Shown here one piece after another: positions 27,694-36,289 of a stretch of DNA of 64,000 bases. Under the pieces are notes generated by a model. That model searched no databases and was not told the DNA's origin. It saw nothing but the letters and a program-made list of their open reading frames with translations. The stretch is from assembly GCA_963677085.2 (NCBI GenBank), contig CAXXFH010000004.1, positions 620,001 to 684,000 of the forward strand, in the 5' to 3' direction. A program made the translations under genes and the position numbers. The first letter of the stretch is position 1. Each line of letters opens with the position of its first letter. This DNA comes from G963677085 sp963677085. GTDB taxonomy: Bacteria; Planctomycetota; Planctomycetia; Pirellulales; Thermoguttaceae.

Positions 27694-28854
27694 ATGCGAA
27701 TTGCTCACGTTATCACCCGACTGATCCTTGGCGGTGCTCAAGAGAACACCGTACTCTGTTGCGAGGATCTAATTCATCAGCATGGCGACGACGTGCTGTT
27801 GGTCACCGGGCCGCCGTTGGGTCCGGAGGGTAGCTTGATGGATCGGGCCAGGGCAGGGGGGATACCCATTGCACTGGTCGACGCCCTGCGTCGTCCGATC
27901 CACCCCTGGCGCGACGCGCAGAGCTATCGGGGCATCAAGCGGATCCTGCGCGACTTCCAGCCCGACGTCGTCCACACCCACAGCGCCAAAGGAGGCATCC
28001 TTGGCCGAGCGGCTGCATGGAATCTCAAGGTTCCGGCCATCGTACACACGGTCCACGGTGCTCCGTTTCATCCCTACCAGAACGCGGCGGCGAGGGCCTT
28101 ATTTCGGGCGTGCGAACGATGGGCTGCCGACCGGTGCCACGCGTTGGTCAGCGTGGCCGACGCCATGACCGACCTGCTCGTCGACGCGCGGGTGGTTCCT
28201 CGCGAGAAGTTCACCACCATCTACAGTGGGATGGAAGTGGAGCCGTTTCTCGATGCCGAACGCCATCGAGACCGCGTGCGACGCGAGTTGGGCTACGCCC
28301 CGGAACACGTGGTCGTCGGAAAGGTCGCCCGGCTGTTCCATCTCAAGGGACATGCCGATGTGGTCCGTGCGGCCGAGCACGTAATTCGCCAATGCCCTCA
28401 GGTGCGGTTTCTTTTCGTCGGCGATGGGCTACTGCGCGATCGGCTCCAACAGCAGATCGACGCCGCGGGTCTTGCCGACTACTTCCAGTTCACGGGGCTC
28501 GTGCCGCCGGAGCAGATCCCGGGACTGATCGCGGGGATGGACATCGTGGTGCATGCCAGTCTGCGGGAGGGGTTGGCGAGGGTGCTTCCCCAGGCCCTGA
28601 TTACCGGCCGACCAGCCGTAAGTTACGACATCGACGGTGCCCGCGAGGTGGTTGTTACGCAGAAAACCGGAGTGTTAGTTCCCCCGAAAGACGTAGGCCA
28701 GCTCGCCCATGGCATCAGGCAATTGGCCAGCGATGGTTCCTTGCGAGAGCGTCTAGGGGCCGAAGGCCGGCGCCGGTTTGCCCCGGTGTTCCGCCATCAG
28801 GCAATGACCGAGCAGCTCCGCGCTTTGTACGAGCGCGTCCTGGCGAATGGATAG
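27694..28854 (+). CDS. GT4-family glycosyltransferase
   Basis: 386 residues from the ATG at 27,694. The N-terminal half has MRIAHVITRLILGGAQENTV and later VHTHSAKGGILGR, the acceptor-side Rossmann domain. The C-terminal half has VGKVARLFHLKGHADVVRA and then the donor-site region FVGDGLLRDRL ... VHASLREGLARVLPQAL, whose E-x7-E pattern is the GT4 hallmark. It likely transfers a sugar to a lipid or polysaccharide intermediate on the cytoplasmic face. No polysaccharide cluster surrounds it. Confidence 0.93.
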   Translation: MRIAHVITRLILGGAQENTVLCCEDLIHQHGDDVLLVTGPPLGPEGSLMDRARAGGIPIALVDALRRPIHPWRDAQSYRGIKRILRDFQPDVVHTHSAKGGILGRAAAWNLKVPAIVHTVHGAPFHPYQNAAARALFRACERWAADRCHALVSVADAMTDLLVDARVVPREKFTTIYSGMEVEPFLDAERHRDRVRRELGYAPEHVVVGKVARLFHLKGHADVVRAAEHVIRQCPQVRFLFVGDGLLRDRLQQQIDAAGLADYFQFTGLVPPEQIPGLIAGMDIVVHASLREGLARVLPQALITGRPAVSYDIDGAREVVVTQKTGVLVPPKDVGQLAHGIRQLASDGSLRERLGAEGRRRFAPVFRHQAMTEQLRALYERVLANG

Positions 28855-29167
28855 GGCAGGGTAGGGCGGGGGGGAGTGGGTGGTTTGGGGTGTCTCTCTG
28901 GAAGGCTACGGTTGTCGCGAAAGGCCTCTCTCGTTAGACTAATGATGTTTGTATGCTGGCATGTTGGCACAAGCTCGGGGTGTGCCTTCAAGCTGTCTAG
29001 GGGGATCGACGGGCGCGGGGGTATTTGCGGAGGTGCCTGCCGACACCGAACGTTCCGAGGTGGCTGGCAGCAAACACGGAACACAGAACATCGGCGGTCG
29101 TTAGGGCTCGGCGTGGTGCCCATTTCGTCCGCAATGCAGGCCTCAATGAGTAAGTGAGTAGTCTTTC
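28855..29167. other. Intergenic region with a G-rich start
   Basis: 313 bp. It begins with GGGCAGGG and GGGTAGGG words (see the polarity finding) and then shows no reading frame of coding character. A promoter for the kinase gene should lie here, but no convincing boxes are visible. Confidence 0.4.
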
Positions 29168-30040
29168 GTGGCTAGCCAAGCACTTAGCTACATCGGACCC
29201 TATCGACTGCTGAATTCCGTTCATACGAGCGGTCCTACGAAGATCTGGCAGGCGTTTCACGATGGCAAACAGGAAATGTTTGGCGTCAAAGCGGTCGTCA
29301 AAGAGCCGCGGAAACACCGTTCCCAGGTGGCATTGCTGCGCCGGGAATTCGACGTGGGACAGAAGGTGGGCCATGCGCGAATCATCCGCTTCTTCGAGTA
29401 CGGCCTGGAACGCGGAATTCCCTACGTGGTGATGGAATGGTTTTCTGCGCCGAACATGAAACAGCGAATTCGCCAGGGAAACGACCAAATCGCCTACTTG
29501 GTTCCCACGATCGTGGAGCAGGCGGCCGAGGGTTTGGCTTACCTGCATCACCAGAAGTGGGTGCATCGCGATATCAAACCCGACAACTTCCTGGTGGCCG
29601 ACGATGGCACCGTCAAGCTGATCGACTTGGGGCTGGCAGTCCGTGTGCGTCGCGGCCTGGGGCGGCTGTTCGCCCTACGCTCCAAAGTGCAGGGCACCCG
29701 GAGTTACATGTCGCCCGAACAAATCCGCGGCGAGGTGGTCGACGAACGGTCCGACGTTTACAGTTTCGGATGCACGATGTACGAGTTGCTTTCCGGGACG
29801 CCGCCATTTACGGGCGTCAGTGCCAACGAACTGCTCAACAAGCATCTGAAGACCTCGCCGCCCACCCTGGAAGCCATCGACGCCAATATTACGCCGCAGT
29901 TTGCCAAGCTCGTGCGACGTTGCATGGCCAAGGATCCCAACGCCCGTCCGGAGTCGCTCAACGAATTTCTGCGCGAGGTGCGAATGCATCGGGTATTCAA
30001 GAGTGTTCCGCCCCCCCCACAGCAGGCCCCGGCAAAATAA
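29168..30040 (+). CDS. Small Hanks-type Ser/Thr protein kinase without sensor domain
   Basis: 290 residues from a GTG. The kinase core has the VAIK-type lysine in FGVKAVVKEP, the catalytic loop VHRDIKPDNFL and the activation segment KLIDLGLAV ... GTRSYMSPEQIRGE, then DVYSFGCTMYELLSGTPPF. The metal-binding DFG is DLG here, a common and tolerated variant. There is no membrane helix, PASTA, WD40 or TPR module, so it is a cytosolic minimal kinase with unknown trigger. The glycine-rich loop is weak (HTSGPTKIWQA). Confidence 0.93.
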   Translation: MASQALSYIGPYRLLNSVHTSGPTKIWQAFHDGKQEMFGVKAVVKEPRKHRSQVALLRREFDVGQKVGHARIIRFFEYGLERGIPYVVMEWFSAPNMKQRIRQGNDQIAYLVPTIVEQAAEGLAYLHHQKWVHRDIKPDNFLVADDGTVKLIDLGLAVRVRRGLGRLFALRSKVQGTRSYMSPEQIRGEVVDERSDVYSFGCTMYELLSGTPPFTGVSANELLNKHLKTSPPTLEAIDANITPQFAKLVRRCMAKDPNARPESLNEFLREVRMHRVFKSVPPPPQQAPAK

Positions 30041-30120
30041 CGGCGGCAAGGCCGCCAGCCAAACCGGTGCTACCGCACCGAGACAGGAACCCACTCCCGT
30101 TGGTCGCTGGTCTTTGTCAA
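30041..30120. repeat. Interspersed repeat (family E), minus orientation
   Basis: Read on the minus strand, this segment aligns with 56,196-56,275 over about 78 bp at roughly 80% identity. Both include GCGACCAACGGGAG and CTCGGTGCGGTAGC. A shorter relative lies at about 56,985-57,010. The rest of the gap to accA (30,121-30,445) shows no gene. Confidence 0.6.
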
Positions 30121-30445
30121 AAAAGTTAACGGTCTTTTAGGTAATGCAGGGCGGCGGGATCGCCACCAAACTGGTGTCGCCCGACACTGCGGAGGTGGCG
30201 AGGAACTCCCTCCCGTAGCGGGGAATGCCGGGAATCGATATAATACAAGGAAATTCTGTAGCCCGAATTGCTGTAACCGGTCGCCTCATTGGCCGACGAA
30301 TACAGAAGAGCGTGTGTTTTCGGCTTCGCGTTTTTTGAACTGCGCGTTCCCAGCCGTGCGATGAACGTGTTTTCCTGAAACGCGAGCACGTGGCGACGCG
30401 CTATTTCATATTGAGATTGGTACCTAAGGAAAAAGCAGGTATACG

Positions 30446-31477
30446 ATGGCGGGAAGTGAACACCGACTGGCCTTTGAGCGCCCAATCTACGACCTCGAAG
30501 CCCGGCTGGATAAGCTCGAAGGCAAGCAACAGCAAACCCCGGAAGTCCGCAACGAGATCCAGCGTTTGCGGCGCGAAGTGGCCGCGCTGAAGAAGAAGAT
30601 CTACAGCAATCTGAAACCTTGGGAAACGGTCGAGGTTGCCCGGCATCCCGATCGGCCCATGACGTGCGACTATCTCGACCTGGTCTTCGACGAATTCGTC
30701 GAACTGCACGGCGACAAGTTCTTCGGCGACGACCGCGCTATTCGCACAGGCTGGGCTAAGCTCGATACGCACAAGGTTTTGGTCGTCGGCCACCAGAAGG
30801 GTCGCAACGTCAAAGAACGGCTGGCCTGCAACTATGGATTCGCCCATCCCGAGGGCTACCGCAAGGCCATGGGTAAAATGCGATTGGCAGCCAAGTTCCA
30901 TCTGCCCGTGATCTGCCTGATCGACACCGGCGGTGCCCATCCTGGCATCGGCGCCGAAGAGCGGGGCCAAGCGCAGGTGATTGCCAGTTCCATGTACGAA
31001 ATGTCGCGGCTGCCCACGCCGATCATCTGCGTGGTGATCGGGGAAGGGGGGTCTGGCGGCGCGTTGGGCATTGGCGTCGGCGATCGCGTGTCGATGCTCG
31101 AACACGCCTACTATTCGGTCATCAGTCCCGAGGGCTGTGCCGGCATTCTCTGGAAGAGCCACACCTTCAAAGAGCAGGCAGCCGAAGCTCTGAAAATGAC
31201 CTCCAAGCACCTGCTGAAGTTCGGCCTGATCGACGAAGTCATTCCCGAACCGCTCGGCGGCGCCCATCGCGATCATCACCAGATTGCCAGCCGGCTGAAA
31301 CAACATCTTCGCAAGCAACTTCGCGAACTGGTAAGCGCGCCGGTCGATGAATTGCTTGCCAACCGCTATCAGAAGTTCCGCCAGATGGGCGTGTTCCTAG
31401 AAGCGGTCGCCGAAGAGCAGGCAAGCCAAGCCGCCGAAGAGACGTCCGACGCGGCCGATTCCGCCGTCTCGGCCTAG
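30446..31477 (+). CDS. accA: Acetyl-CoA carboxylase carboxyltransferase, alpha subunit
   Basis: 343 residues. The N-terminal helical region (LAFERPIYDLEARLDKLEGK) and the crotonase-fold core are clear: RPMTCDYLDLVFDEFVELHG, then HPEGYRKAMGKMRLA, LIDTGGAHPGIGAEERGQAQ and VIGEGGSGGALGIGVGD. With AccD it forms the alpha2beta2 transferase that moves the carboxyl group from biotin to acetyl-CoA, the first step of fatty-acid synthesis. accD is not adjacent. The Ala/Glu-rich tail is about 20 residues longer than usual. Confidence 0.97.
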   Translation: MAGSEHRLAFERPIYDLEARLDKLEGKQQQTPEVRNEIQRLRREVAALKKKIYSNLKPWETVEVARHPDRPMTCDYLDLVFDEFVELHGDKFFGDDRAIRTGWAKLDTHKVLVVGHQKGRNVKERLACNYGFAHPEGYRKAMGKMRLAAKFHLPVICLIDTGGAHPGIGAEERGQAQVIASSMYEMSRLPTPIICVVIGEGGSGGALGIGVGDRVSMLEHAYYSVISPEGCAGILWKSHTFKEQAAEALKMTSKHLLKFGLIDEVIPEPLGGAHRDHHQIASRLKQHLRKQLRELVSAPVDELLANRYQKFRQMGVFLEAVAEEQASQAAEETSDAADSAVSA

Positions 31478-31503
31478 GGTGCATTTTTAGTAAGGTGTAG
31501 TAA

Positions 31504-31531
31504 GTGCCATGGCCACGCTCGCGTGGCCATG
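31504..31531. repeat. Interspersed palindrome GTGCCATGGCCACGC type
   Basis: GCATGGCCACGC is opposed to GCGTGGCCATGC around a GCTCGC centre, closely matching the arms of the palindrome at 572-648. The 519-bp gap 31,478-31,996 holds this element, the repeat at 31,872-31,953, and otherwise nothing I can recognise. Confidence 0.6.
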
Positions 31532-31871
31532 CTTCGGCTTGGGCATTGCCGATTGCGATCACGTGTCGCGCAAACCCCGAGTCGCCCGCCGCATCTCCAA
31601 TGTTTCGACATATTCCCGTGGAGTTCCACGCCACGCCACGGCGATCCACGGAATCGGGACGTGACGGCAGCGATGCGATTTCTGGCGACTAAGGAATCGC
31701 CCTAAGTGTCGTCGGATCGATTAAGTCCCTCGGTTGCTTCTCTTTACGCATTCTGCGTTTGATTTTTGCCGACCGCCGGCCGTTAATTCGGCAAAGGTCT
31801 TCTTGGCGAGAATCGTTTTGCGCGCTCAGCACACGCGGTAACGATAACCCAAACCAGGAGAGCATTTGAGT

Positions 31872-31953
31872 GGAAGGCGACCAACGGGAGCCTGGATTTC
31901 CAGGCGTTCGGCTTTCCGAAGCGACCATTATTAATACAGGTATCAATAGAAGC
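31872..31953 (-). repeat. Interspersed repeat (family D) with a conserved peptide reading
   Basis: On the minus strand it reads SIDTCINNGRFGKPNAWKSR then LPLVA. The copy at 53,694-53,773 reads SIDACIENDRFGKPNAWRSR then FPLVA. The two DNA copies are about 80% identical. Neither belongs to a convincing gene. Confidence 0.65.
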
Positions 31954-31996
31954 CGTTTCAAATACCACTTTTCTCTTTGAAAACGGAGTCCCATCC

Positions 31997-32725
31997 ATGT
32001 CACGATCTAGCTCATGTGTTTTCCTCGTAACGATCGCCGTAGGCACCGCGATGTTGCTCGGGCCAATTGCCGCGGAAGCCTTCTCGCAAGAGGCTGATTC
32101 CGCCACCGCGGCAACCACCGAATCGAGCGCAGATACCGAGTCGAGTGCAAACAACTCGACGACCGAGATCCACCATCATCATTATCACCACTATCCGCCG
32201 CACTGGTGGGGCGCACCGATGTATCCCAATCCCTATCCGTATCGTGTTCCTGGGATGCCCTACCCGATGTCGTACCGTCCCTTTGTACCAACCCCGGCGC
32301 AGCCTTACCCATCCTGGTACGTTCCCGGCCAAAACACGCCGATGCCGTTTCCCAACACAACGGCCGACAACGCCGAGCTCAGCGAGGGCATCATCCACGT
32401 CTTCGTTCCCAGCGCCGACGCCGAGGTCTTTCTCAACGGCCAGAAGATGCGAGGCTCGGGCAAAGATCGTCGCTTTGTCACGCCGCCGCTCGAGCCGAAC
32501 CGGACGTACCAATACTTCGTTACCGCCAGATTCAAACGCGGCGACGAGCCAGTCACTGAGTACCGCAAGATCTTCCTCGACGCTGGCGGTTACAACGTGG
32601 CCGACTTCACGCGGCCTGCCAAAACGAGTCCGTTTGAAACACCCATGGACACACCCGTCCGATTCACCAGCGGCCCGGTGAATCAGAACGACGTGATTCA
32701 CGATCAGGAAGAAGCTGTGGAGTAG
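31997..32725 (+). CDS. Exported TIGR03000-domain protein with a His/Tyr/Pro-rich linker
   Basis: 242 residues. A signal peptide (VFLVTIAVGTAMLLGPIAAE) is followed by a Ser/Thr/Ala-rich stretch, then EIHHHHYHHYPPHWWG and a Pro/Tyr-rich linker to about residue 120. The TIGR03000 domain follows: IIHVFVPSADAEVFLNGQKM and FVTPPLEPNRTYQYFVTARF. It is the second TIGR03000 protein in the window (the other is at 24,255-25,124). The His cluster could bind metal (inference). It is the last chromosomal gene before the dif-like site. Confidence 0.88.
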   Translation: MSRSSSCVFLVTIAVGTAMLLGPIAAEAFSQEADSATAATTESSADTESSANNSTTEIHHHHYHHYPPHWWGAPMYPNPYPYRVPGMPYPMSYRPFVPTPAQPYPSWYVPGQNTPMPFPNTTADNAELSEGIIHVFVPSADAEVFLNGQKMRGSGKDRRFVTPPLEPNRTYQYFVTARFKRGDEPVTEYRKIFLDAGGYNVADFTRPAKTSPFETPMDTPVRFTSGPVNQNDVIHDQEEAVE

Positions 32726-32866
32726 TCGCGCTAGAAGTTCGCGCAACAGACGCTCGGCACCAAGCGACTTTCACGGTCGTTGAACCGCGCACGACTGAAT
32801 CACTCAACGAACGTTTTAGCAACGAAGCGTTTCGGCAACGAAGCCGCTTGCCGGCAACCAGTCGGA

Positions 32867-32910
32867 CAGCCCGGCGTCGATCTCTCCGCGAATCGGCGTC
32901 GGGCTGTTTT
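32867..32910 (+). terminator. Rho-independent terminator downstream of the TIGR03000 gene
   Basis: CAGCCCG (32,867-32,873) pairs with CGGGCTG (32,900-32,906), with an inner GTCGAT/ATCGGC helix, followed by TTTT. It lies about 140 bp past the stop codon. Confidence 0.6.
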
Positions 32911-33014
32911 CGTCTCGGCTCAGCGGCCGTTGTCCGAGCAGTTCGGCACCGGTTTGCCCTTGCCGCAATCCCAGGATTCGCTGGCCAATGGATCTCTGCA
33001 ACTCCGCTACGCCA

Positions 33015-33042
33015 ACGTCCGATAATGTTTGTTATGTTCGGT
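33015..33042 (+). other. dif-like XerC/XerD site, left boundary of the integrated element
   Basis: A 28-bp site with dif architecture: XerC-side arm ACGTCCGATAA, 6-bp spacer TGTTTG, XerD-side arm TTATGTTCGGT. The inner ATAA/TTAT half-palindrome and a TTATGTT XerD arm match known bacterial dif sites. A near-copy lies at 42,743-42,770. The remaining parts of 32,726-33,581 show no gene. Confidence 0.75.
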
Positions 33043-33581
33043 TGGACCCCCAAAAACGCCCGGGAAAAACGCGAATCTTGAGTGCCGCACCCCTCATGGT
33101 GACTATCGTCCCCGTCCAACGGGCGACCATGAAAAAACACCAGCCGCCCATTACGTCTTCGCTGGGCTTGCTGGTGTCGGGATGTGCAGATAGAATTCTT
33201 CATCGTTGCAACTGGTTCTAGCAGTTGTAACCGCAGCCCGGGATGCTGATAACATCGCCGCGGTCAGCCTCAGGCGGTGCTTTGGTCGAGCACCGTTTGG
33301 GGCGTCTTTTACTCTCCGCCCTGCCCCTCGGTCAAGAGCAGTTTTGAAGACCCGAGACGGCCACCGTCGCTACGATTCTTGCCTCGTTGCGATGCTCACA
33401 ACGGCGCCCGTCTGGTTCCTTGTCTTCGGCACTATAGCTGCACCCCCTTAAATCGTTTCAAACGCACCCCAGCGCTTTTCTGTCATTTCTAGCGCTTTCC
33501 TAACTCCGCCTACCCCTTGCGAACACCCCAGGAAACCGGCAAGCTAGCACCGTTGCCACTTTTCCGCCGGGGTTTCATTCG

Positions 33582-34202
33582 ATGCTCCAAATGTTCGCCA
33601 TAGTGTTCGCACTGGCCATCTTTGCCGGCGCCGTCGCGTTCGCCATCTACGCTTTCCGTTCCGGGCACAATGCCCCTGGCAATAATGCAGTTCCTGAATC
33701 AACCAATCGCCCTGGCTTTTATCCCTACCAACGACAGCCGTCATTGCTCACCCCGGCCGAGCGTTCTTTTTTCGGCGTACTCCAGCAGGCCCTCGGTTCG
33801 CAGTATCCCATCTTCGCCAAAGTTAACATGGCGGATATTCTCGAACCGCAACCCGATTTGACCAACAGCCAGAAGTCCGCCGCCCGCAGCCGAATCAGTC
33901 AGAAGCATGTCGACTTCGTTGTTTGCGACCCAGGCGATTTGTCCGTTCAACTTGCCATAGAACTAGATGACGCCAGCCACTCGCGACGCGATCGCCAGCA
34001 AGCCGACTTGGTGAAGGACCGTGCCTTCGCATCGGCCGGACTGCGTCTGCTACGTTTTCCGGCTCAGCAGGCATACAACGTCGACTACATCCGTCGGCAA
34101 GTCTTTGCGAACCATCAGCAAGCGAGGGCGGGGGGGAGAAGGGGGGGATGTCAGATCAATAACGGCCTACTACGCGACATGAAACATGACCACGGCAATT
34201 GA
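33582..34202 (+). CDS. Membrane-anchored DUF2726-like protein
   Basis: 206 residues. One N-terminal membrane helix (about residues 3-25, FAIVFALAIFAGAVAFAIYA) is followed by a linker and a DUF2726-type domain: LTPAERSFFGVLQQALGSQY, IFAKVNMADILEP, HVDFVVCDPGDLSVQLAIEL, DDASHSRRDRQQADLVKD and AGLRLLRFPA. DUF2726 is distantly related to restriction-endonuclease-like folds (the D...ELD...K-like pattern is compatible), but activity is not established. The last 30 residues (GGRRGG...) run over a G-rich stretch and look unconserved. It is the first gene inside the left dif-like site. Confidence 0.75.
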   Translation: MLQMFAIVFALAIFAGAVAFAIYAFRSGHNAPGNNAVPESTNRPGFYPYQRQPSLLTPAERSFFGVLQQALGSQYPIFAKVNMADILEPQPDLTNSQKSAARSRISQKHVDFVVCDPGDLSVQLAIELDDASHSRRDRQQADLVKDRAFASAGLRLLRFPAQQAYNVDYIRRQVFANHQQARAGGRRGGCQINNGLLRDMKHDHGN

Positions 34203-34357
34203 TTTCACACGTGGTTTCTACCGTGCGCAATCTACCTGGGGTCTTTTCCGTTCCTTGACACCATTTCGACCCCGCAATACACTCCACCTTCCTTTTATCA
34301 TCTTGAATTCTGGCCCTTCGTTTTGTGCAATCGACAGAAATCCATGGAGCTACGACT

Positions 34358-35269
34358 ATGAAAACCTCAACCGTCATTGTCTTTGGGATCGTGCTACTCA
34401 TGTTCTCTGTTTTCTGCCATGAAACACGTGGTGACTTTGTTGTATGTGGCACAGCAACCCTTGTTCCGGGGCCCGGGGCCCAGGACGCACGATTTTACTA
34501 TGTAACACCCGACGCAAGCCAAATGTTTCTGGTTGCAGATGCACCAACTCACATCTATAGGTCTTACTTTGCCGCTGACTCACAAGAATGGACTTCCCGA
34601 GAGTCGCTGGGATTTCCCGATTGGGCGACGACTCCTTTTGTGGCCTCAAACGGAGACCTCTATTATGCCCAGCACATGCTATCACCCTATGAAACAAAGA
34701 TATACCGCGCATCACCAACGGCGGGAGGATGGGCCGCAGGTGTACAAGTCGAAGGTCTGAATGGACCTCAGTTTGAACACAATCCGTATTTTGATGGGCA
34801 AGATCTTTACTTCGCCGACCACAGCGACGACATCATGATCGCAGACTACGACCCTATTTTGGACACGTTCTCGGAAGCAACGTATCTCGATTCGATTAAC
34901 GATCCCACTGCGCATGACATCGCCCCGTGGGTATCTGCAGACGGCCTCACCATGCTTTTTGCATCCGACCGCGATGGCGGATACGGCGGCTATGATCTAT
35001 ATAGTGCAACACGTTCCTCCACGACTTCACGAATTTGGACCAACATCACCAACCTGGGTGCCTACGTAAACACACCTGACGATGAACTGAATCCGGTATA
35101 CGCAAGCGGCACCCAGACCCTCTATTTCTCACGAGGTGAGGGCACAACAGAGGCACAGACAATGCAGGCACCAGTACCTGAACCCTCAATAACCACTCTA
35201 TTTGTCACGGGTATTGCTGGACTCCTCCTAGCTGTTGGGCATCGCAAACGACGAATCGGCCAACGATAG
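34358..35269 (+). CDS. PEP-CTERM exported protein with a TolB-like PD40 repeat
   Basis: 303 residues from the ATG at 34,358, where a signal peptide begins (TSTVIVFGIVLLMFSVFCHE). The C-terminus is a PEP-CTERM sorting signal: VPEPSITTLFVTGIAGLLLA followed by a basic tail. Exosortase would cleave it and anchor or release the protein. The middle contains WVSADGLTMLFASDRDGGYG and TQTLYFSRGEG, beta-propeller blades of the PD40/TolB type. The gene is richer in A and T than its neighbours, suggesting acquisition. A 23-bp-stem hairpin follows. Confidence 0.85.
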   Translation: MKTSTVIVFGIVLLMFSVFCHETRGDFVVCGTATLVPGPGAQDARFYYVTPDASQMFLVADAPTHIYRSYFAADSQEWTSRESLGFPDWATTPFVASNGDLYYAQHMLSPYETKIYRASPTAGGWAAGVQVEGLNGPQFEHNPYFDGQDLYFADHSDDIMIADYDPILDTFSEATYLDSINDPTAHDIAPWVSADGLTMLFASDRDGGYGGYDLYSATRSSTTSRIWTNITNLGAYVNTPDDELNPVYASGTQTLYFSRGEGTTEAQTMQAPVPEPSITTLFVTGIAGLLLAVGHRKRRIGQR

Positions 35270-35329
35270 CACGGTAGGGGCACACGCCCTACCCATCTCA
35301 CACAAAACAAACGAAACAATTCGGCATCC

Positions 35330-35393
35330 GGCCGGTCGACGTCGCGGGCACCTTGCACGGCTGCGGTGCCCGCGACGTCGACCGGCCTTTTTT
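35330..35393 (+). terminator. Perfect 23-bp-stem hairpin with T tract
   Basis: The left arm (35,330-35,352, beginning GGCCGGTCGACG) and right arm (35,365-35,387, ending CGTCGACCGGCC) are exactly complementary over 23 bases around a 12-nt loop, followed by TTTTTT. It lies 60 bp past the PEP-CTERM gene and 45 bp before the lectin-like gene. Confidence 0.75.
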
Positions 35394-35432
35394 CGGCTTT
35401 CTGTCGCTGCACCAATTAAAGGAGACGAACCA

Positions 35433-36113
35433 ATGGCTGACCGTTTATTGAAAGGTGAAAAACTGAATCGCGGAAGCGCTCTGACATCACCAAATGACCG
35501 TTATTCCCTTGTGATGCAGGACGATGGCAATCTGGTCATCTACATAACCGGCACGCCAATACCGATTTGGTCGTCACGCACACATGGAAACCCCTCTGTT
35601 GCATGGGCGGCAATGCAAGCGGATGGCAACTTTGTAATCTATAAATCCGATGGGACACCCATCTGGGACACAAATACTCACGGGGCGAACGACGTCGCTT
35701 GGCTGGCGATGCAAGATGATGGCAACCTCGTCATTTATCGCAGCAATGGTCAACCGATCTGGGCCTCCAATACGATTATACCAAATGAGTTCTTCGACGA
35801 AGTGCAAGTCGAGATTCCGGCTTCCGTTTGGCAACGAGCTCACGACCAGCCAGACACGGACGGTAGCGTTATTCTATTAGCAATCACATGTACGGCAACA
35901 CCCGGGGGCGCGGTCGTCTGTGTCGGCGCTATGATTGTCATTGCAATCCTACTAGAAATCAGTTTTGGCGATCCACCGTTTGGTCCGAACAACGATATAC
36001 GAGTAATTGGGGGCCACGTATCGGAACAAGCCAAAAGAGCCGCACGTGACGTTAGCACGTACGCAAAGGAACTTGGCGATAAGATATCTCAAGTTTTCAA
36101 AAGGTGGTTTTAG
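35433..36113 (+). CDS. Monocot-mannose-lectin (B-lectin) protein with a membrane segment
   Basis: 226 residues from the ATG at 35,433, chosen because AAGGAG lies just upstream. Three mannose-binding motifs of the form QxDxNxVxY are intact: QDDGNLVIY (residues 29-37), QADGNFVIY (62-70) and QDDGNLVIY (94-102), spaced 33 and 32 residues, one per face of a beta-prism II domain. There is no signal peptide. Residues about 155-177 (GAVVCVGAMIVIAILLEI) form one hydrophobic helix, and the last 45 residues are an amphipathic basic helix. Lectin-like bacteriocins and some surface proteins share the domain, but the single mid-protein helix is unusual. The gene sits inside the dif-bounded element, and its base composition is AT-richer than the host genes. 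Confidence 0.85.
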   Translation: MADRLLKGEKLNRGSALTSPNDRYSLVMQDDGNLVIYITGTPIPIWSSRTHGNPSVAWAAMQADGNFVIYKSDGTPIWDTNTHGANDVAWLAMQDDGNLVIYRSNGQPIWASNTIIPNEFFDEVQVEIPASVWQRAHDQPDTDGSVILLAITCTATPGGAVVCVGAMIVIAILLEISFGDPPFGPNNDIRVIGGHVSEQAKRAARDVSTYAKELGDKISQVFKRWF

Positions 36114-36289
36114 GCTTTCCTCGCCCAAGACACCACAGAGCCCAACCCATCGATTGCCCCCGCCACACAGCTGCATACGATTTCACCGACTCGCAACCAC
36201 CTCCGCGTCTCGCACGCCGGGGGTATTCCACGATGCGGCCATCCTTGGTTGTGACTACAGGGTTGGGCGCCAAGCGTTGCGATTCCACC

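Noticed and set aside
31783..32154. 123-codon minus-strand frame containing the other family D repeat
   Set aside because: It overlaps the start and signal-peptide region of the TIGR03000 gene on the other strand; only the repeat part is conserved.
32726..33014. tRNA gene as the integration target next to the element
   Set aside because: No tRNA-like cloverleaf or TTCGA-loop was found near either boundary; the dif-like repeats explain the boundaries.
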